This document shows, in pieces, positions 6,320-14,216 of a DNA stretch of 23,570 nt. A model generated the notes under the pieces. The model ran no database searches. It had not been told where the DNA came from and saw only the letters and a list, made by a program, of their open reading frames with translations. The position numbers and the translations under genes were made by a program. The DNA is taken from positions 1-23,570 of the forward strand of contig SFNW01000015.1 of assembly GCA_004554105.1 (NCBI GenBank), read 5' to 3'. Every line of letters begins with the position of its first letter. Position 1 is the first letter of the stretch. Source of the stretch: Clostridiales bacterium (GTDB lineage Bacteria > Bacillota > Clostridia > Oscillospirales > CAG-272).

Positions 6320-7948
6320 TTACTGAAAGGTCAAAGGCGTTTCCCACAAATCGTAGGGGCAGACGGGAACATCGAAGACTGTCAGACCGACGTGGAGCGA
6401 ATTGCCCTTGGTAAAGCCGGTCGAGCCGCTCGTCGCGATCACATCGCCCGCCGCGACCGTGTCGCCGGTCTTGACCGACGCCTTGCCGAGGTTGCCGTAC
6501 CAGCTCAGCAGTCCGTAGCCGTGGTCGACGACGATAAAGACGCCCGCGTAGTCGGACGCACCGACATAGACCACCTTGCCCGCGTTGACCGCAAGCACCT
6601 CGGAGCCGTCCTTCGCGTAGAAGTCGACGCCGTCATGGCGGTAGACCTCGTCCTGTACCGAAACGCTGCGATAGAGACCGTAGCCGGTCATAACCGTACC
6701 GTTGTAGCCCTTCTCCGCAATGCCGGTGTTCCACAAGCCGTCGAAATACTTCGTGCCGAAGTCGCCTGCGGTGATTTCGGCAACCAGCTTGTCAAAGGCG
6801 GCAAGCGTCGCCTCGGTGCGGGTCGCGTTTGCAGTCGCCTTGGAAACGTCGTATGCCTGCTTCTTGAAGGTCTTTTCGGTCACGGTCAGCGTCGTCGGGT
6901 ACGCGATGCCGTCATAGGTAAAGGTGAGCGTGTAGCTGCCGGGCAGCGTCTCATAGGTCGTCGGCAGAATCGCATAGCAGTTCTTGCCGTCGGCGTAAAA
7001 GACCGGCTTGATTTCCTTGCCGCCGTGCGTGAGCGCAGGCTCGGCACGGAACGAAATCTTTGCGGCGTCGGCGACGTTGTACGCCGAAACCGCGATGATG
7101 CCGCCGGGTTGTACGCTGTCCGTACCGAGAATAAACTCGGTCTGCGCCTCGATATTCAGCACGAAGCTGTAGGTCGCGCTGCCGCTCGACATATGCTCCT
7201 CGTTGCCGACCCACTCCGCGCTCGCTTCAACCGCGAGCGTCGTGTACTTCTTGACGTCGACCTGCCCGTCAAACGCCGCATATTCGCCGCTGTAGAGAGT
7301 TTCGCCGTCGGGGGTCTTCAGCGTGAGCGTAAACGACGCGGGCGTGCGCTCGCCGAAATCGAGCGAAAGTCCGGTGCGGCTCGTGTAGGTCACGGTGTCG
7401 GCGGCAACGTCGGCAAGCGTGGAAGCGAGGACGTTTTCGCCGCCCGCCGTCTGATATGCCCAGGTGTACTTCGCGGGGAGAATCAGATTGTCGCCGTTCT
7501 TGAGGGACGGCAGATACGCCTCGTCATAGAGGCACTGCGCGTAAGGCGTCTGCAAAAATTCCGCCGCGTCCGCCTCATTGACCAAATAGGACTTGCCCGA
7601 AGCGTCGAGGAAGTAGACCGCATCGGTATTCTGCGAGAAGAAATAGCGGTATTCGGTCGAGCGTTTGCCCTCGGTAAAGACTACCTTATAATACGCCGAG
7701 CCCGAGAGCGCCGAGGGCGGCTCGGACAGCGGGGTCGAGGAGGTGTTGATGCGCGTGAGCAGCTTTGCGATGTCGCTGTCCGCCTTTGCCTCGTAGGTCT
7801 TGCCCGCAAGGTCGCTGATGGTGACGCCGGTCGCCGAATCGGGCGTGACGGGCGTGCGGGACGTATTGATATAGCTGTAAATGCCGATATAGGTCGGGAT
7901 AAACAGCGCAAAAATCAGGAGCACGACGAGAAATCGGTTGTTTTTCAT
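6320..7948 (-). CDS. Membrane-anchored M23 (LytM/lysostaphin-like) protein with altered active site
   Basis: M23 proteins are zinc endopeptidases that cut peptidoglycan cross-bridges; some members are inactive and serve as scaffolds or activators. The 542-residue product has one N-terminal membrane segment (about 6-27) and a long extracytoplasmic region without recognisable motifs (about 30-270). A beta-sandwich-like part follows (about 275-360, ending in PGSYTLTFTYDG), then the M23 domain (about 415-540). Two zinc ligands are present in RHDGVDF (His438, Asp442), and His519 in SLHVGL matches the third. The histidine usually found in YGH is Asn486 (YGN), and the first histidine of HxH is Ser517. 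The YGN change recurs in SpoIIQ-like clostridial proteins; the Ser-x-His change is less usual to me. Promoter and terminator are its own. Hydrolytic activity is uncertain. Confidence 0.87.
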   Translation of the reverse strand: MKNNRFLVVLLIFALFIPTYIGIYSYINTSRTPVTPDSATGVTISDLAGKTYEAKADSDIAKLLTRINTSSTPLSEPPSALSGSAYYKVVFTEGKRSTEYRYFFSQNTDAVYFLDASGKSYLVNEADAAEFLQTPYAQCLYDEAYLPSLKNGDNLILPAKYTWAYQTAGGENVLASTLADVAADTVTYTSRTGLSLDFGERTPASFTLTLKTPDGETLYSGEYAAFDGQVDVKKYTTLAVEASAEWVGNEEHMSSGSATYSFVLNIEAQTEFILGTDSVQPGGIIAVSAYNVADAAKISFRAEPALTHGGKEIKPVFYADGKNCYAILPTTYETLPGSYTLTFTYDGIAYPTTLTVTEKTFKKQAYDVSKATANATRTEATLAAFDKLVAEITAGDFGTKYFDGLWNTGIAEKGYNGTVMTGYGLYRSVSVQDEVYRHDGVDFYAKDGSEVLAVNAGKVVYVGASDYAGVFIVVDHGYGLLSWYGNLGKASVKTGDTVAAGDVIATSGSTGFTKGNSLHVGLTVFDVPVCPYDLWETPLTFQ

Positions 7949-7987
7949 CGGTGAGCCTCACTTCTTTCGGAATACTTTCTTTAGTCT

Positions 7988-8016
7988 ATTATACCGAAAT
8001 CCCGCGGAGTCGTCAA
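7988..8016 (-). promoter_or_regulatory. Sigma-A promoter of the M23-type gene
   Basis: On the minus strand TTGACG (8011-8016) and TATAAT (7988-7993) are separated by exactly 17 bp, about 40 bp before the start codon at 7948. It diverges from the yicC promoter. Confidence 0.88.
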
Positions 8017-8065
8017 GGTAATAATGAAAAATGCCGTCGATTTTCGTCGCGCCGCGCAAATTCAC

Positions 8066-8094
8066 TTGACACCGCGCCGCAAATTATATATAAT
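8066..8094 (+). promoter_or_regulatory. Perfect-consensus sigma-A promoter of the yicC operon
   Basis: TTGACA (8066-8071), 17 bp, TATAAT (8089-8094): both hexamers and the spacing match the housekeeping consensus exactly. The predicted leader to the TTG start at 8146 is about 45 nt and contains the small palindrome GAATA-a-TATTC (8116-8126). No other promoter of this quality was seen until 21015, so it may drive all thirteen genes to rsgA. Confidence 0.93.
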
Positions 8095-8145
8095 AGATTG
8101 AATAAAACTAAGATGGAATAATATTCTCAAAAGCGAGGGTTCGGT

Positions 8146-9033
8146 TTGATTAAAAGCATGACTTCCTTCGGTCGCGCGCGCGTCACGACCGAGGAAAAAG
8201 ACATTACCGTCGAGCTGAAGAGCGTCAACAACCGCTATTTCGACTGTTCGATGCGTCTGCCGCGCCGCTATGCGTTCCTCGAAGAGCGCATCAAGGCGTA
8301 CATTCAGCAAAAGGGCGTCACCCGCGGCAAGCTCGACGTGTTCGTCGGCGTGGACACGCTCGCCGACGCGGACACCGAGATTTCGGTCGACGAGACCTAC
8401 GCGCGCGGCTACATCAAGGCGCTCGAGACGCTGCGGGACAGCTTCTCGCTGCGCGACGACATCAGCGTGATGACCGTCGCCGCCGACCGCTCGGTCTTTA
8501 CCGTGCGGCGCGCCGAGGACGACGCCGAGCGCGACTTTGAAATGATTCGCGCGGTGCTGGACAAAGCGCTGGACGAATTTCTCGCCGCCAGAAGCGCGGA
8601 GGGCGGGAAAATCGAGCGCGACATTCTCGCAAAGCTCGACTTTATCCGCGACTGCGCAAAGGAAATCGCCGCCTTTTCCGAGGAGGAAATCGCGTCCTAT
8701 CAGGCAAGATTTACCGAGAGACTGAAACAGCTTCTCGGTGACAACAATATCGTCATCGACGAAGCGCGCGTGCTGACCGAATGTGCGATTTATGCCGACC
8801 GCGTGGCAATCGACGAGGAGTTGACGCGGCTGGACTGCCACTTCGGCGCGTTCCGCGACATTCTTGCTGCGGGCGAGCCCTGCGGCAGAAAACTCGACTT
8901 TCTGCTTCAGGAAATCAACCGCGAGACCAACACCATCGGCTCGAAGGCGCAGAATCTCGAAATCGCAAAGCGCGTCGTGACAATCAAAGCGGAGCTTGAA
9001 AAAATCCGCGAACAGATTCAGAACATCGAATAA
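8146..9033 (+). CDS. yicC: YicC/YloC-family endoribonuclease
   Basis: Members of this family (E. coli YicC, B. subtilis YloC) are reported endoribonucleases that take part in RNA decay. The 295-residue product opens MIKSMTSFGRA, matching the family's MI-SMTGFGR signature. It ends with the other conserved block, GRKLDFLLQEINRETNTIGSKA, followed by an acidic, helical tail (AELEKIREQIQNIE). The start is a TTG: GAGGG at 8135-8139 lies 6 nt before it, and the family N-terminus begins here. Starting at the ATG at 8158 would lose four conserved residues. It heads the operon, 17 bp before remA, as yloC does in B. subtilis. Confidence 0.95.
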   Translation: MIKSMTSFGRARVTTEEKDITVELKSVNNRYFDCSMRLPRRYAFLEERIKAYIQQKGVTRGKLDVFVGVDTLADADTEISVDETYARGYIKALETLRDSFSLRDDISVMTVAADRSVFTVRRAEDDAERDFEMIRAVLDKALDEFLAARSAEGGKIERDILAKLDFIRDCAKEIAAFSEEEIASYQARFTERLKQLLGDNNIVIDEARVLTECAIYADRVAIDEELTRLDCHFGAFRDILAAGEPCGRKLDFLLQEINRETNTIGSKAQNLEIAKRVVTIKAELEKIREQIQNIE

Positions 9034-9050
9034 AAGCGAGGAAAGCGACA

Positions 9051-9332
9051 ATGAAATTCATCAATGTAGGCTTCGGCAACATGGTGGCGGCAGAGCGCGT
9101 GGTCGCGCTCGTCAGTCCCGAATCCGCGCCGGTCAAGCGTCTCATCGGCGAGGCGCGCGAGGGCGGCAGAGTCATCGACGTGACCTGCGGCAGACGCACG
9201 CGCGCGGTCATCGTCACCGACAGCGACCATGTGATCCTCAGCGCGACCCAGCCCGAGACGATTTCCAACCGTCTTGCGGACGACATCGAGGAACTCGAGG
9301 ACGAGGACGAAGACGAGGAGAGCGCACAATGA
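9051..9332 (+). CDS. remA: RemA-family DNA-binding regulator (DUF370)
   Basis: RemA (YlzA) of B. subtilis is a small oligomeric DNA-binding protein that activates biofilm matrix and osmoprotection genes; wider Clostridia carry it without those targets. The 93-residue product matches the family length and opening (MKFINVGFGNMVAAERVVALVSPESAPVKRLI). It also has the DVTCGRRTRAVIVTDSDHVILSA core. The last 18 residues are almost wholly acidic (EELEDEDEDEE), an extension that could tune DNA binding. GAGGAAAG precedes the ATG. The stop overlaps the gmk start in an ATGA, so the two are probably coupled in translation. Targets in this organism are unknown. Confidence 0.93.
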   Translation: MKFINVGFGNMVAAERVVALVSPESAPVKRLIGEAREGGRVIDVTCGRRTRAVIVTDSDHVILSATQPETISNRLADDIEELEDEDEDEESAQ

Positions 9333-9946
9333 ACGGCAGCCTGCTCTTTATCATCTCGGGTCCCGCCGGCAGCGGCAAGGGCTCGGTCGTAAGCGAAATC
9401 CTCAAGCGGGACGACCGCTTTCTGTGCGCGGTGAGCGCCACCTCGCGCCCCTGCCTTGCGGGCGAGGTCGACGGCGTGAACTACTACTACCTTTCGCGCG
9501 AACAGTTTGAAGAAAAAATCCGCACGCACGGCGTTCTCGAATACACCGAATACTGCGGCAACTATTACGGCACGCCGACGAGCGAGGTCGAGCGCGCAAA
9601 GGCACTCGGCAAGCACCTGATTCTCGAAATCGAGGTCGACGGCGCAACGCAGATCAAGCGGCAGCGTCCCGATGCGGTGCTGATTATGGTCACGCCGCCG
9701 AATGCCGCCGAGCAGAGCCGCCGCCTGCACAGCCGCGGGCGCGACACCGAGGATTCGATTGAGCGGCGGCTGACGCGTGCGAAAGCCGAACTTGAATATC
9801 TGAAAAACTACGACTACCTCATCATCAACGAGGACGGCAGGCTCGACAAGGCGACCGACGACTTTTTCGCCATCGCCCGTGCCGAAGCCCTGCGCGCCGC
9901 GCGCCGCGCGGATTTTGCCGCCGAATACTTCGGCGAAAAGAAATAA
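9329..9946 (+). CDS. gmk: Guanylate kinase
   Basis: Phosphorylates GMP to GDP with ATP, an essential step in GTP and dGTP supply. The 205-residue product has the P-loop GPAGSGKGS (residues 11-19) and the GMP-binding region VSATSRPCLAGEVDGVNYYY. YTEYCGNYYGTP and the EIEVDGATQIK strand follow, with the lid arginines in RRLHSRGRDTEDSIERRL. The reading frame is open further upstream, but MNGSLLFIISG at 9329 is the family N-terminus and overlaps the remA stop by four bases. A GAGGAG within the acidic tail codons of remA probably serves as its ribosome site. Confidence 0.97.
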   Translation: MNGSLLFIISGPAGSGKGSVVSEILKRDDRFLCAVSATSRPCLAGEVDGVNYYYLSREQFEEKIRTHGVLEYTEYCGNYYGTPTSEVERAKALGKHLILEIEVDGATQIKRQRPDAVLIMVTPPNAAEQSRRLHSRGRDTEDSIERRLTRAKAELEYLKNYDYLIINEDGRLDKATDDFFAIARAEALRAARRADFAAEYFGEKK

Positions 9947-9977
9947 GAAACGAATATCCTAAAGGAGTATTAAGATC

Positions 9978-10307
9978 ATGATTAACAAGCCTTCCGTAGA
10001 AGAACTGACGAAGGACGGTCTCAACCGTTATGAGCTGGTCATCGCGACCGCCAAGTGCGCACATCTCATCACCGACGAATACGTCGAGCAGAGAGCCTAC
10101 GCCGAAAAACTCATCGAGCGCAAGGAGACCGACAAGCCGATCAGCGCACTGATTGACAAGGATATCCGCGACGAAAAGGCGGTCAAGAACGCCGTCGAGC
10201 GTCTGCACGCCGGACTTTACAAGATCGTGCACCCCGGAGACATCGATTATGTCGACGAGAGTGCCGAGCAGCCCGCAGCCGCAGCCGACGAAAACGCGGA
10301 CGCATAA
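9978..10307 (+). CDS. rpoZ: DNA-directed RNA polymerase omega subunit
   Basis: Small subunit that assists assembly and stability of RNA polymerase. The 109-residue product has the omega motif NRYELVIATAKCAHLI (about 16-31). EKPI-type residues (TDKPISALIDKDIRDEKAVKNAVERL) follow, then an alanine- and acid-rich tail. AAAGGAG at 9961-9967 lies 10 nt before the ATG. It sits directly after gmk, as in most Firmicutes. In B. subtilis coaBC follows; here priA comes next. Confidence 0.95.
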   Translation: MINKPSVEELTKDGLNRYELVIATAKCAHLITDEYVEQRAYAEKLIERKETDKPISALIDKDIRDEKAVKNAVERLHAGLYKIVHPGDIDYVDESAEQPAAAADENADA

Positions 10308-10346
10308 GCAGAGTTCTGCCGATTTGACACAGACGGAGGGGAGCGC

Positions 10347-12569
10347 ATGAACGAATACGCAAGCGTTTATCTGCTTGACGCGCCGGCGGCGCTCGACCGT
10401 CCGTTCGACTACCGCATTCCCGAACATCTTTCGGGGCAAATCGAGCGCGGCTCGCTCGTGTGGGTCCCTTTTTCCAACACGAACAAGCGGCGCATGGCAC
10501 TCGTCACGGCGATCTCGGACACAACCGAAAGCCCGCGCGTCAAGGACATTCTCGACGTCAACCGCCTGATTTTTCTGAATGAGGAGCAGCTTGCAATCTG
10601 CACCTTCCTGAAAGAGTACACACTCTGCACCACGGGCGACGCGGTGCGCACGCTGACCCCGCCGCTCTCGGCGGTGCAAAGCGCGCGTGAGCGGATGACC
10701 GTCTACGCGCGCCGCACGCAAAGCGGCGACGGCGTAAAACTGCGCGGCGAAAAGCAGCGCGCGCTCTACGAAGCAATCGGCGAGGAATTTTCGCCTGTCG
10801 CGGACGCCTTTGAAAAAAGCGGCGCGGGCAATGCGCAGCTCAAAGCACTCCGTGCGGCGGGACTTGTCGAGCTGCGCACCGAAACCGCCTACCGCAACCC
10901 CTACGCCGATTTGAAAATCGACGAAGAAAAGAAAAATCTGCTCAGTCCGCATCAAAACGCCGCCTACGAGCGGCTCTGCGAACTTTACGGCACGCGCGGC
11001 GCACACTGCGCCCTGCTCTACGGCGTGACCGGCAGCGGCAAGACCCGCGTCATCAAAGCGATGATTGACCGCGTCCGCGCCGACGGCAAGAGCGTCATCG
11101 TTCTCGTCCCCGAGATTTCGCTGACGCCGCAGACCGTTTCGCTCTTCTGCTCGTTTTACGGCGAGCGGGTCGCGGTGCTGCACTCCTCGCTCTCTGCGGG
11201 TGAGCGGCTCGACGCCTATCGGCGCATTGCCGCGGGCGAGGTCGACCTCGTCATCGGCACGCGCAGCGCGGTTTTCGCGCCGCTGCCGCGGCTTGGCATG
11301 ATTGTCATTGACGAGGAGCAGGAGCACACCTACAAATCCGACATGAGTCCCAAATACCACGCGCGCGACGTCGCCGCATTCCGCCTCGGGCGGTGCGGCG
11401 GACTGCTGCTGCTCGCCTCGGCGACGCCCTCTGTCGAGAGCTACTACAAGGCAAAGAGCGGCGTTTACGCGCTCGTGGAACTGACCGAACGGTACGGAAA
11501 CGCCCGTCTCCCCGAGGTCTACATCGACGATATGCGCAAAAACGCGCTCGGCGGCAACCTCTCGCCGTTCGGCGACCTGCTCGGCGAAAAACTCGGCGAG
11601 GTGCTCGAGCGCGGCGAGCAGGCGATTCTCTTTCTCAACCGCCGCGGCTACAACGCCTTTCTCACCTGCCGCGACTGCGGCGAGGCAGTGCTCTGCCCCC
11701 GCTGTTCGGTGTCGCTCACGCGGCACAGGCAGAAGAAAAGCGACTATCTGCTCTGCCACTACTGCGGCTATCGCAGTGCGATTCCAAACGAATGCCCGTC
11801 CTGCCGCTCGGCGCACCTTGCCTTTATGGGCTACGGTACGCAGAAGGTCGAGGAGACGTTCGGCGAGAAATTCAAGGGCAAACTGCTCCGCATGGACGCC
11901 GACACCACCGCAAAAAAGAGCGCCTACGACGAATTGCTCGGCACCTTCCGTGCGCACGGCGCGGACGTTCTGCTCGGCACGCAGATGGTCGCCAAGGGAC
12001 ACGATTTCCCCGACGTGACGCTGGTCGGCGTGCTGAATGCCGACGCGGCGCTCTACCTCGACGACTTCCGCGCGGGCGAGCGCACCTTTTCGATGCTCAC
12101 GCAGGTCATCGGACGCGCGGGACGCGCCGAAAAGCGCGGCGTCGCCGTCATTCAGACCATGAATCCGAAGCACGAAGTGATCCGCCTCGCCGCCGCGCAG
12201 GACTACAAAGCGTTCTACGCGCGCGACATCGCCCTGCGCGAAGCCTTTACCTTTCCGCCGTTCTGCGACATCGTCGTCATCTCGGCGGCAAGCGGCTCCG
12301 AAGCCGACTGCTCGAAGTGCGCGGCGGAAATCTTTGAATTTCTGAAAGAAAAAATGTCGGGCGAATACCGCGACGTGCCGATTCTCTCGTTCGGTCCGTT
12401 TGAAGCGCCGGTCTACAAGCTCGACGACAGCTATCGAATGCGCGTCGTGCTGAAATGCCGCCGCTCGAAGAAACTGCTCGCAATGCTCGCCGAGCTTGTC
12501 GCGCATTTTACATCTGCAAAATACAAAACCGTCTCCTGCGGCGTCGACATCAATCCGACAAACATCTGA
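10347..12569 (+). CDS. priA: Primosomal protein N' (replication restart helicase PriA)
   Basis: 3'-to-5' DNA helicase that recognises stalled forks and reloads the replicative helicase. The 740-residue product has an N-terminal 3'-DNA-binding domain (SVYLLDAPAALDRPFDYRIP) and Walker A GVTGSGKT (226-233). VPEISLTPQ, the Walker B box DEEQ (322-325) and SATPSVES follow. Eight cysteines for two zincs are present at 441, 444, 450, 453, 470, 473, 483 and 486. GTQMVAKGHDFPDVTLVGVLNAD and QVIGRAGRA are helicase motifs V and VI. Length is at the short end for Firmicutes but complete. GGAGGGG at 10335-10341 lies 5 nt before the ATG. Confidence 0.98.
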   Translation: MNEYASVYLLDAPAALDRPFDYRIPEHLSGQIERGSLVWVPFSNTNKRRMALVTAISDTTESPRVKDILDVNRLIFLNEEQLAICTFLKEYTLCTTGDAVRTLTPPLSAVQSARERMTVYARRTQSGDGVKLRGEKQRALYEAIGEEFSPVADAFEKSGAGNAQLKALRAAGLVELRTETAYRNPYADLKIDEEKKNLLSPHQNAAYERLCELYGTRGAHCALLYGVTGSGKTRVIKAMIDRVRADGKSVIVLVPEISLTPQTVSLFCSFYGERVAVLHSSLSAGERLDAYRRIAAGEVDLVIGTRSAVFAPLPRLGMIVIDEEQEHTYKSDMSPKYHARDVAAFRLGRCGGLLLLASATPSVESYYKAKSGVYALVELTERYGNARLPEVYIDDMRKNALGGNLSPFGDLLGEKLGEVLERGEQAILFLNRRGYNAFLTCRDCGEAVLCPRCSVSLTRHRQKKSDYLLCHYCGYRSAIPNECPSCRSAHLAFMGYGTQKVEETFGEKFKGKLLRMDADTTAKKSAYDELLGTFRAHGADVLLGTQMVAKGHDFPDVTLVGVLNADAALYLDDFRAGERTFSMLTQVIGRAGRAEKRGVAVIQTMNPKHEVIRLAAAQDYKAFYARDIALREAFTFPPFCDIVVISAASGSEADCSKCAAEIFEFLKEKMSGEYRDVPILSFGPFEAPVYKLDDSYRMRVVLKCRRSKKLLAMLAELVAHFTSAKYKTVSCGVDINPTNI

Positions 12570-12607
12570 CAGTTCCTGATTTTCAGAAAAGAAGAAACCG
12601 CAGGCAA

Positions 12608-12711
12608 GGCTCCCTCCACGAGGGAGCTGTCGGCAATCGCCGACTGAGGGAGTTTCCTCATACAAAACTCCTTCCGTCACCTTCGGTGACACCTCCCTCA
12701 AAGAGGGAGGC
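12608..12711 (+). repeat. CTCCCTC four-hairpin intergenic repeat, copy 3
   Basis: Hairpin 1 pairs 12608-12616 with 12620-12628. Hairpin 2 pairs GTCGGC 12629-12634 with GCCGAC 12639-12644. Hairpin 3 pairs GTCACC 12676-12681 with GGTGAC 12685-12690. Hairpin 4 pairs 12692-12699 with 12703-12710. GGGAGTTT and AAACTCC can pair across the linker. It fills most of the gap between priA and def, in the direction of transcription. The following 12712-12770 is AT-rich but shows no convincing promoter. Confidence 0.92.
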
Positions 12712-12770
12712 ATGTATAGCTCTATTTATATACCTATTTTAGATTTAAGAAAGTTTGAGGAAAAGCAACC

Positions 12771-13229
12771 ATGGCTAAACTCAAAATCGTGAAAGAGGGC
12801 GACCCGCTGCTCCGCAAAACCAGCCGCCCAGTCACCGAAATTACGCCGCGCATTCTCACGCTGCTCGACGACATGGCGGAAACCATGCGCGACGCGGACG
12901 GCGTCGGACTTGCCGCCGTACAGGTCGGCGTTCTGCGGCGCGTCGTCGTCATCGAAACCGAGGCGGGACGCCTGCTCGAGCTCATCAACCCGCGCATCAT
13001 CGCCAGCGAAGGCGAGCAGGAGGAAGCCGAGGGCTGTCTGTCGATTCCCGGCAAATACGGCGTGACGCACCGTCCGAAAAAAGTGACCGTCCTCGCCGAA
13101 AACCGGCACGGCGAAACCGTGGAGTATCAGGGCGAAGACCTGCTCGCGCGGGCGTTCTGCCATGAGATTGACCACCTCGACGGCAAGCTCTTCACCGACT
13201 GCGTCGTCCGTATGCTCGACGAAGAATGA
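12771..13229 (+). CDS. def: Peptide deformylase, type 1
   Basis: Removes the formyl group from the N-terminal methionine of new proteins using a bound metal ion. The 152-residue product shows all three motifs: GVGLAAVQ (44-51), EGCLSIP with metal ligand Cys89, and HEIDHLDG with ligands His131 and His135 and catalytic Glu132. GAGGA lies about 9 nt before the ATG. It is followed 33 bp later by fmt, which performs the opposite step on initiator tRNA, the usual def-fmt pairing. Confidence 0.98.
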   Translation: MAKLKIVKEGDPLLRKTSRPVTEITPRILTLLDDMAETMRDADGVGLAAVQVGVLRRVVVIETEAGRLLELINPRIIASEGEQEEAEGCLSIPGKYGVTHRPKKVTVLAENRHGETVEYQGEDLLARAFCHEIDHLDGKLFTDCVVRMLDEE

Positions 13230-13262
13230 CAAATCGCCCGCCGAAAGGGGGATATACTGTTT

Positions 13263-14213
13263 ATGAAGATTCTGTTTATGGGGACACCCGACTTTGCGCT
13301 GTTTTCGCTGCGTGCGCTCTGCGACGCGGGCGAAAATGTCGCCGCCGTCGTCACCCAGACCGATAAGCCGAAGGGACGCGGCATGGCGCTCACGCCGCCG
13401 CCCGTCAAGGTTTACGCCGCCGAAAAGGGCATTCCGGTCTATCAGCCGAAGACCTTGAAGGATGGCGCGTTTGCGGACGAGCTGAAAGCAATCGACCCCG
13501 AACTCATCGTCGTCGTCGCCTTCGGCAAGATTCTGCCGAAATACGTCCTCGACTATCCGAAATACGGCTGCATCAACATTCACGGCTCGCTGCTGCCGAA
13601 ATACCGCGGCGCGGCGCCGATGCAGCGCGCGATTATGGACGGTGAAGCGGTCACCGGCGTCACCTCGATGGTTATGGCGGAGGGGCTGGACACCGGCGAT
13701 ATGCTGCTGACCGAAACGGTCGAAATCGCACCCGACGACAACTTTGAATCGGTGCATGACAAGCTCGGCGAAGCGGGCGCGCGCGTCCTGCTCCGCACCG
13801 TTGACGCATTACGGCGCGGCGACCTGCACCCCGTCAAGCAAAACGACGCGGAGGCGACCTACGCCGCCAAAATCGAAAAGGCCGAATGCAGGCTTGACTT
13901 TTCGGACGACGCAAAGCGCCTGCACGATAAGATCCGCGGGCTGTCGCCTTTTCCGCTCGGCTATACGACGCTGCCGTCGGGCAAGCTGCTCAAAATTCTG
14001 CGTGCACACCCGACCGAGGAGAGCACCGATGCGGCGGCGGGCAGTGTGCTTGCCGCCGACAAAAGCGGCATCAAGGTTGCCTGCGGCAAGGGCTGTCTCG
14101 TGATCGAGACCGCCACGCCCGAGGGCAAAAAAGCGCAGAGCGCCGCCGACCTCGTCAACGGCAGGCAGATTGCCGTCGGCGACCTGCTCGGCAGTCCGAA
14201 TGCAAAGGAGTAA
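13263..14213 (+). CDS. fmt: Methionyl-tRNA formyltransferase
   Basis: Formylates Met-tRNA for initiation, using 10-formyl-tetrahydrofolate. The 316-residue product has the N-terminal MKILFMGTPDFA strand and the INIHGSLLPKYRGAAP block. The catalytic triad Asn105, His107 and Asp143 (in GLDTGDML) is intact. The C-terminal OB-like tRNA-binding domain begins at about residue 205. AAAGGGG at 13244-13250 lies 12 nt upstream of the ATG. The end overlaps the ribosome site of the next gene. Confidence 0.98.
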   Translation: MKILFMGTPDFALFSLRALCDAGENVAAVVTQTDKPKGRGMALTPPPVKVYAAEKGIPVYQPKTLKDGAFADELKAIDPELIVVVAFGKILPKYVLDYPKYGCINIHGSLLPKYRGAAPMQRAIMDGEAVTGVTSMVMAEGLDTGDMLLTETVEIAPDDNFESVHDKLGEAGARVLLRTVDALRRGDLHPVKQNDAEATYAAKIEKAECRLDFSDDAKRLHDKIRGLSPFPLGYTTLPSGKLLKILRAHPTEESTDAAAGSVLAADKSGIKVACGKGCLVIETATPEGKKAQSAADLVNGRQIAVGDLLGSPNAKE

Positions 14214-14216
14214 GCC

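Noticed and set aside
8996..9328. Extended N-terminus for gmk
   Set aside because: The extension runs through remA in another frame; the guanylate kinase begins at 9329 with an ATGA overlap.
9825..12713. Very long minus-strand open frame (962 codons) opposite priA, and similar frames opposite mnmG, fmt/rsmB and cysS
   Set aside because: They mirror the codon phase of well-identified genes in GC-rich DNA. They have arginine- and alanine-rich products with no family resemblance and no ribosome sites.
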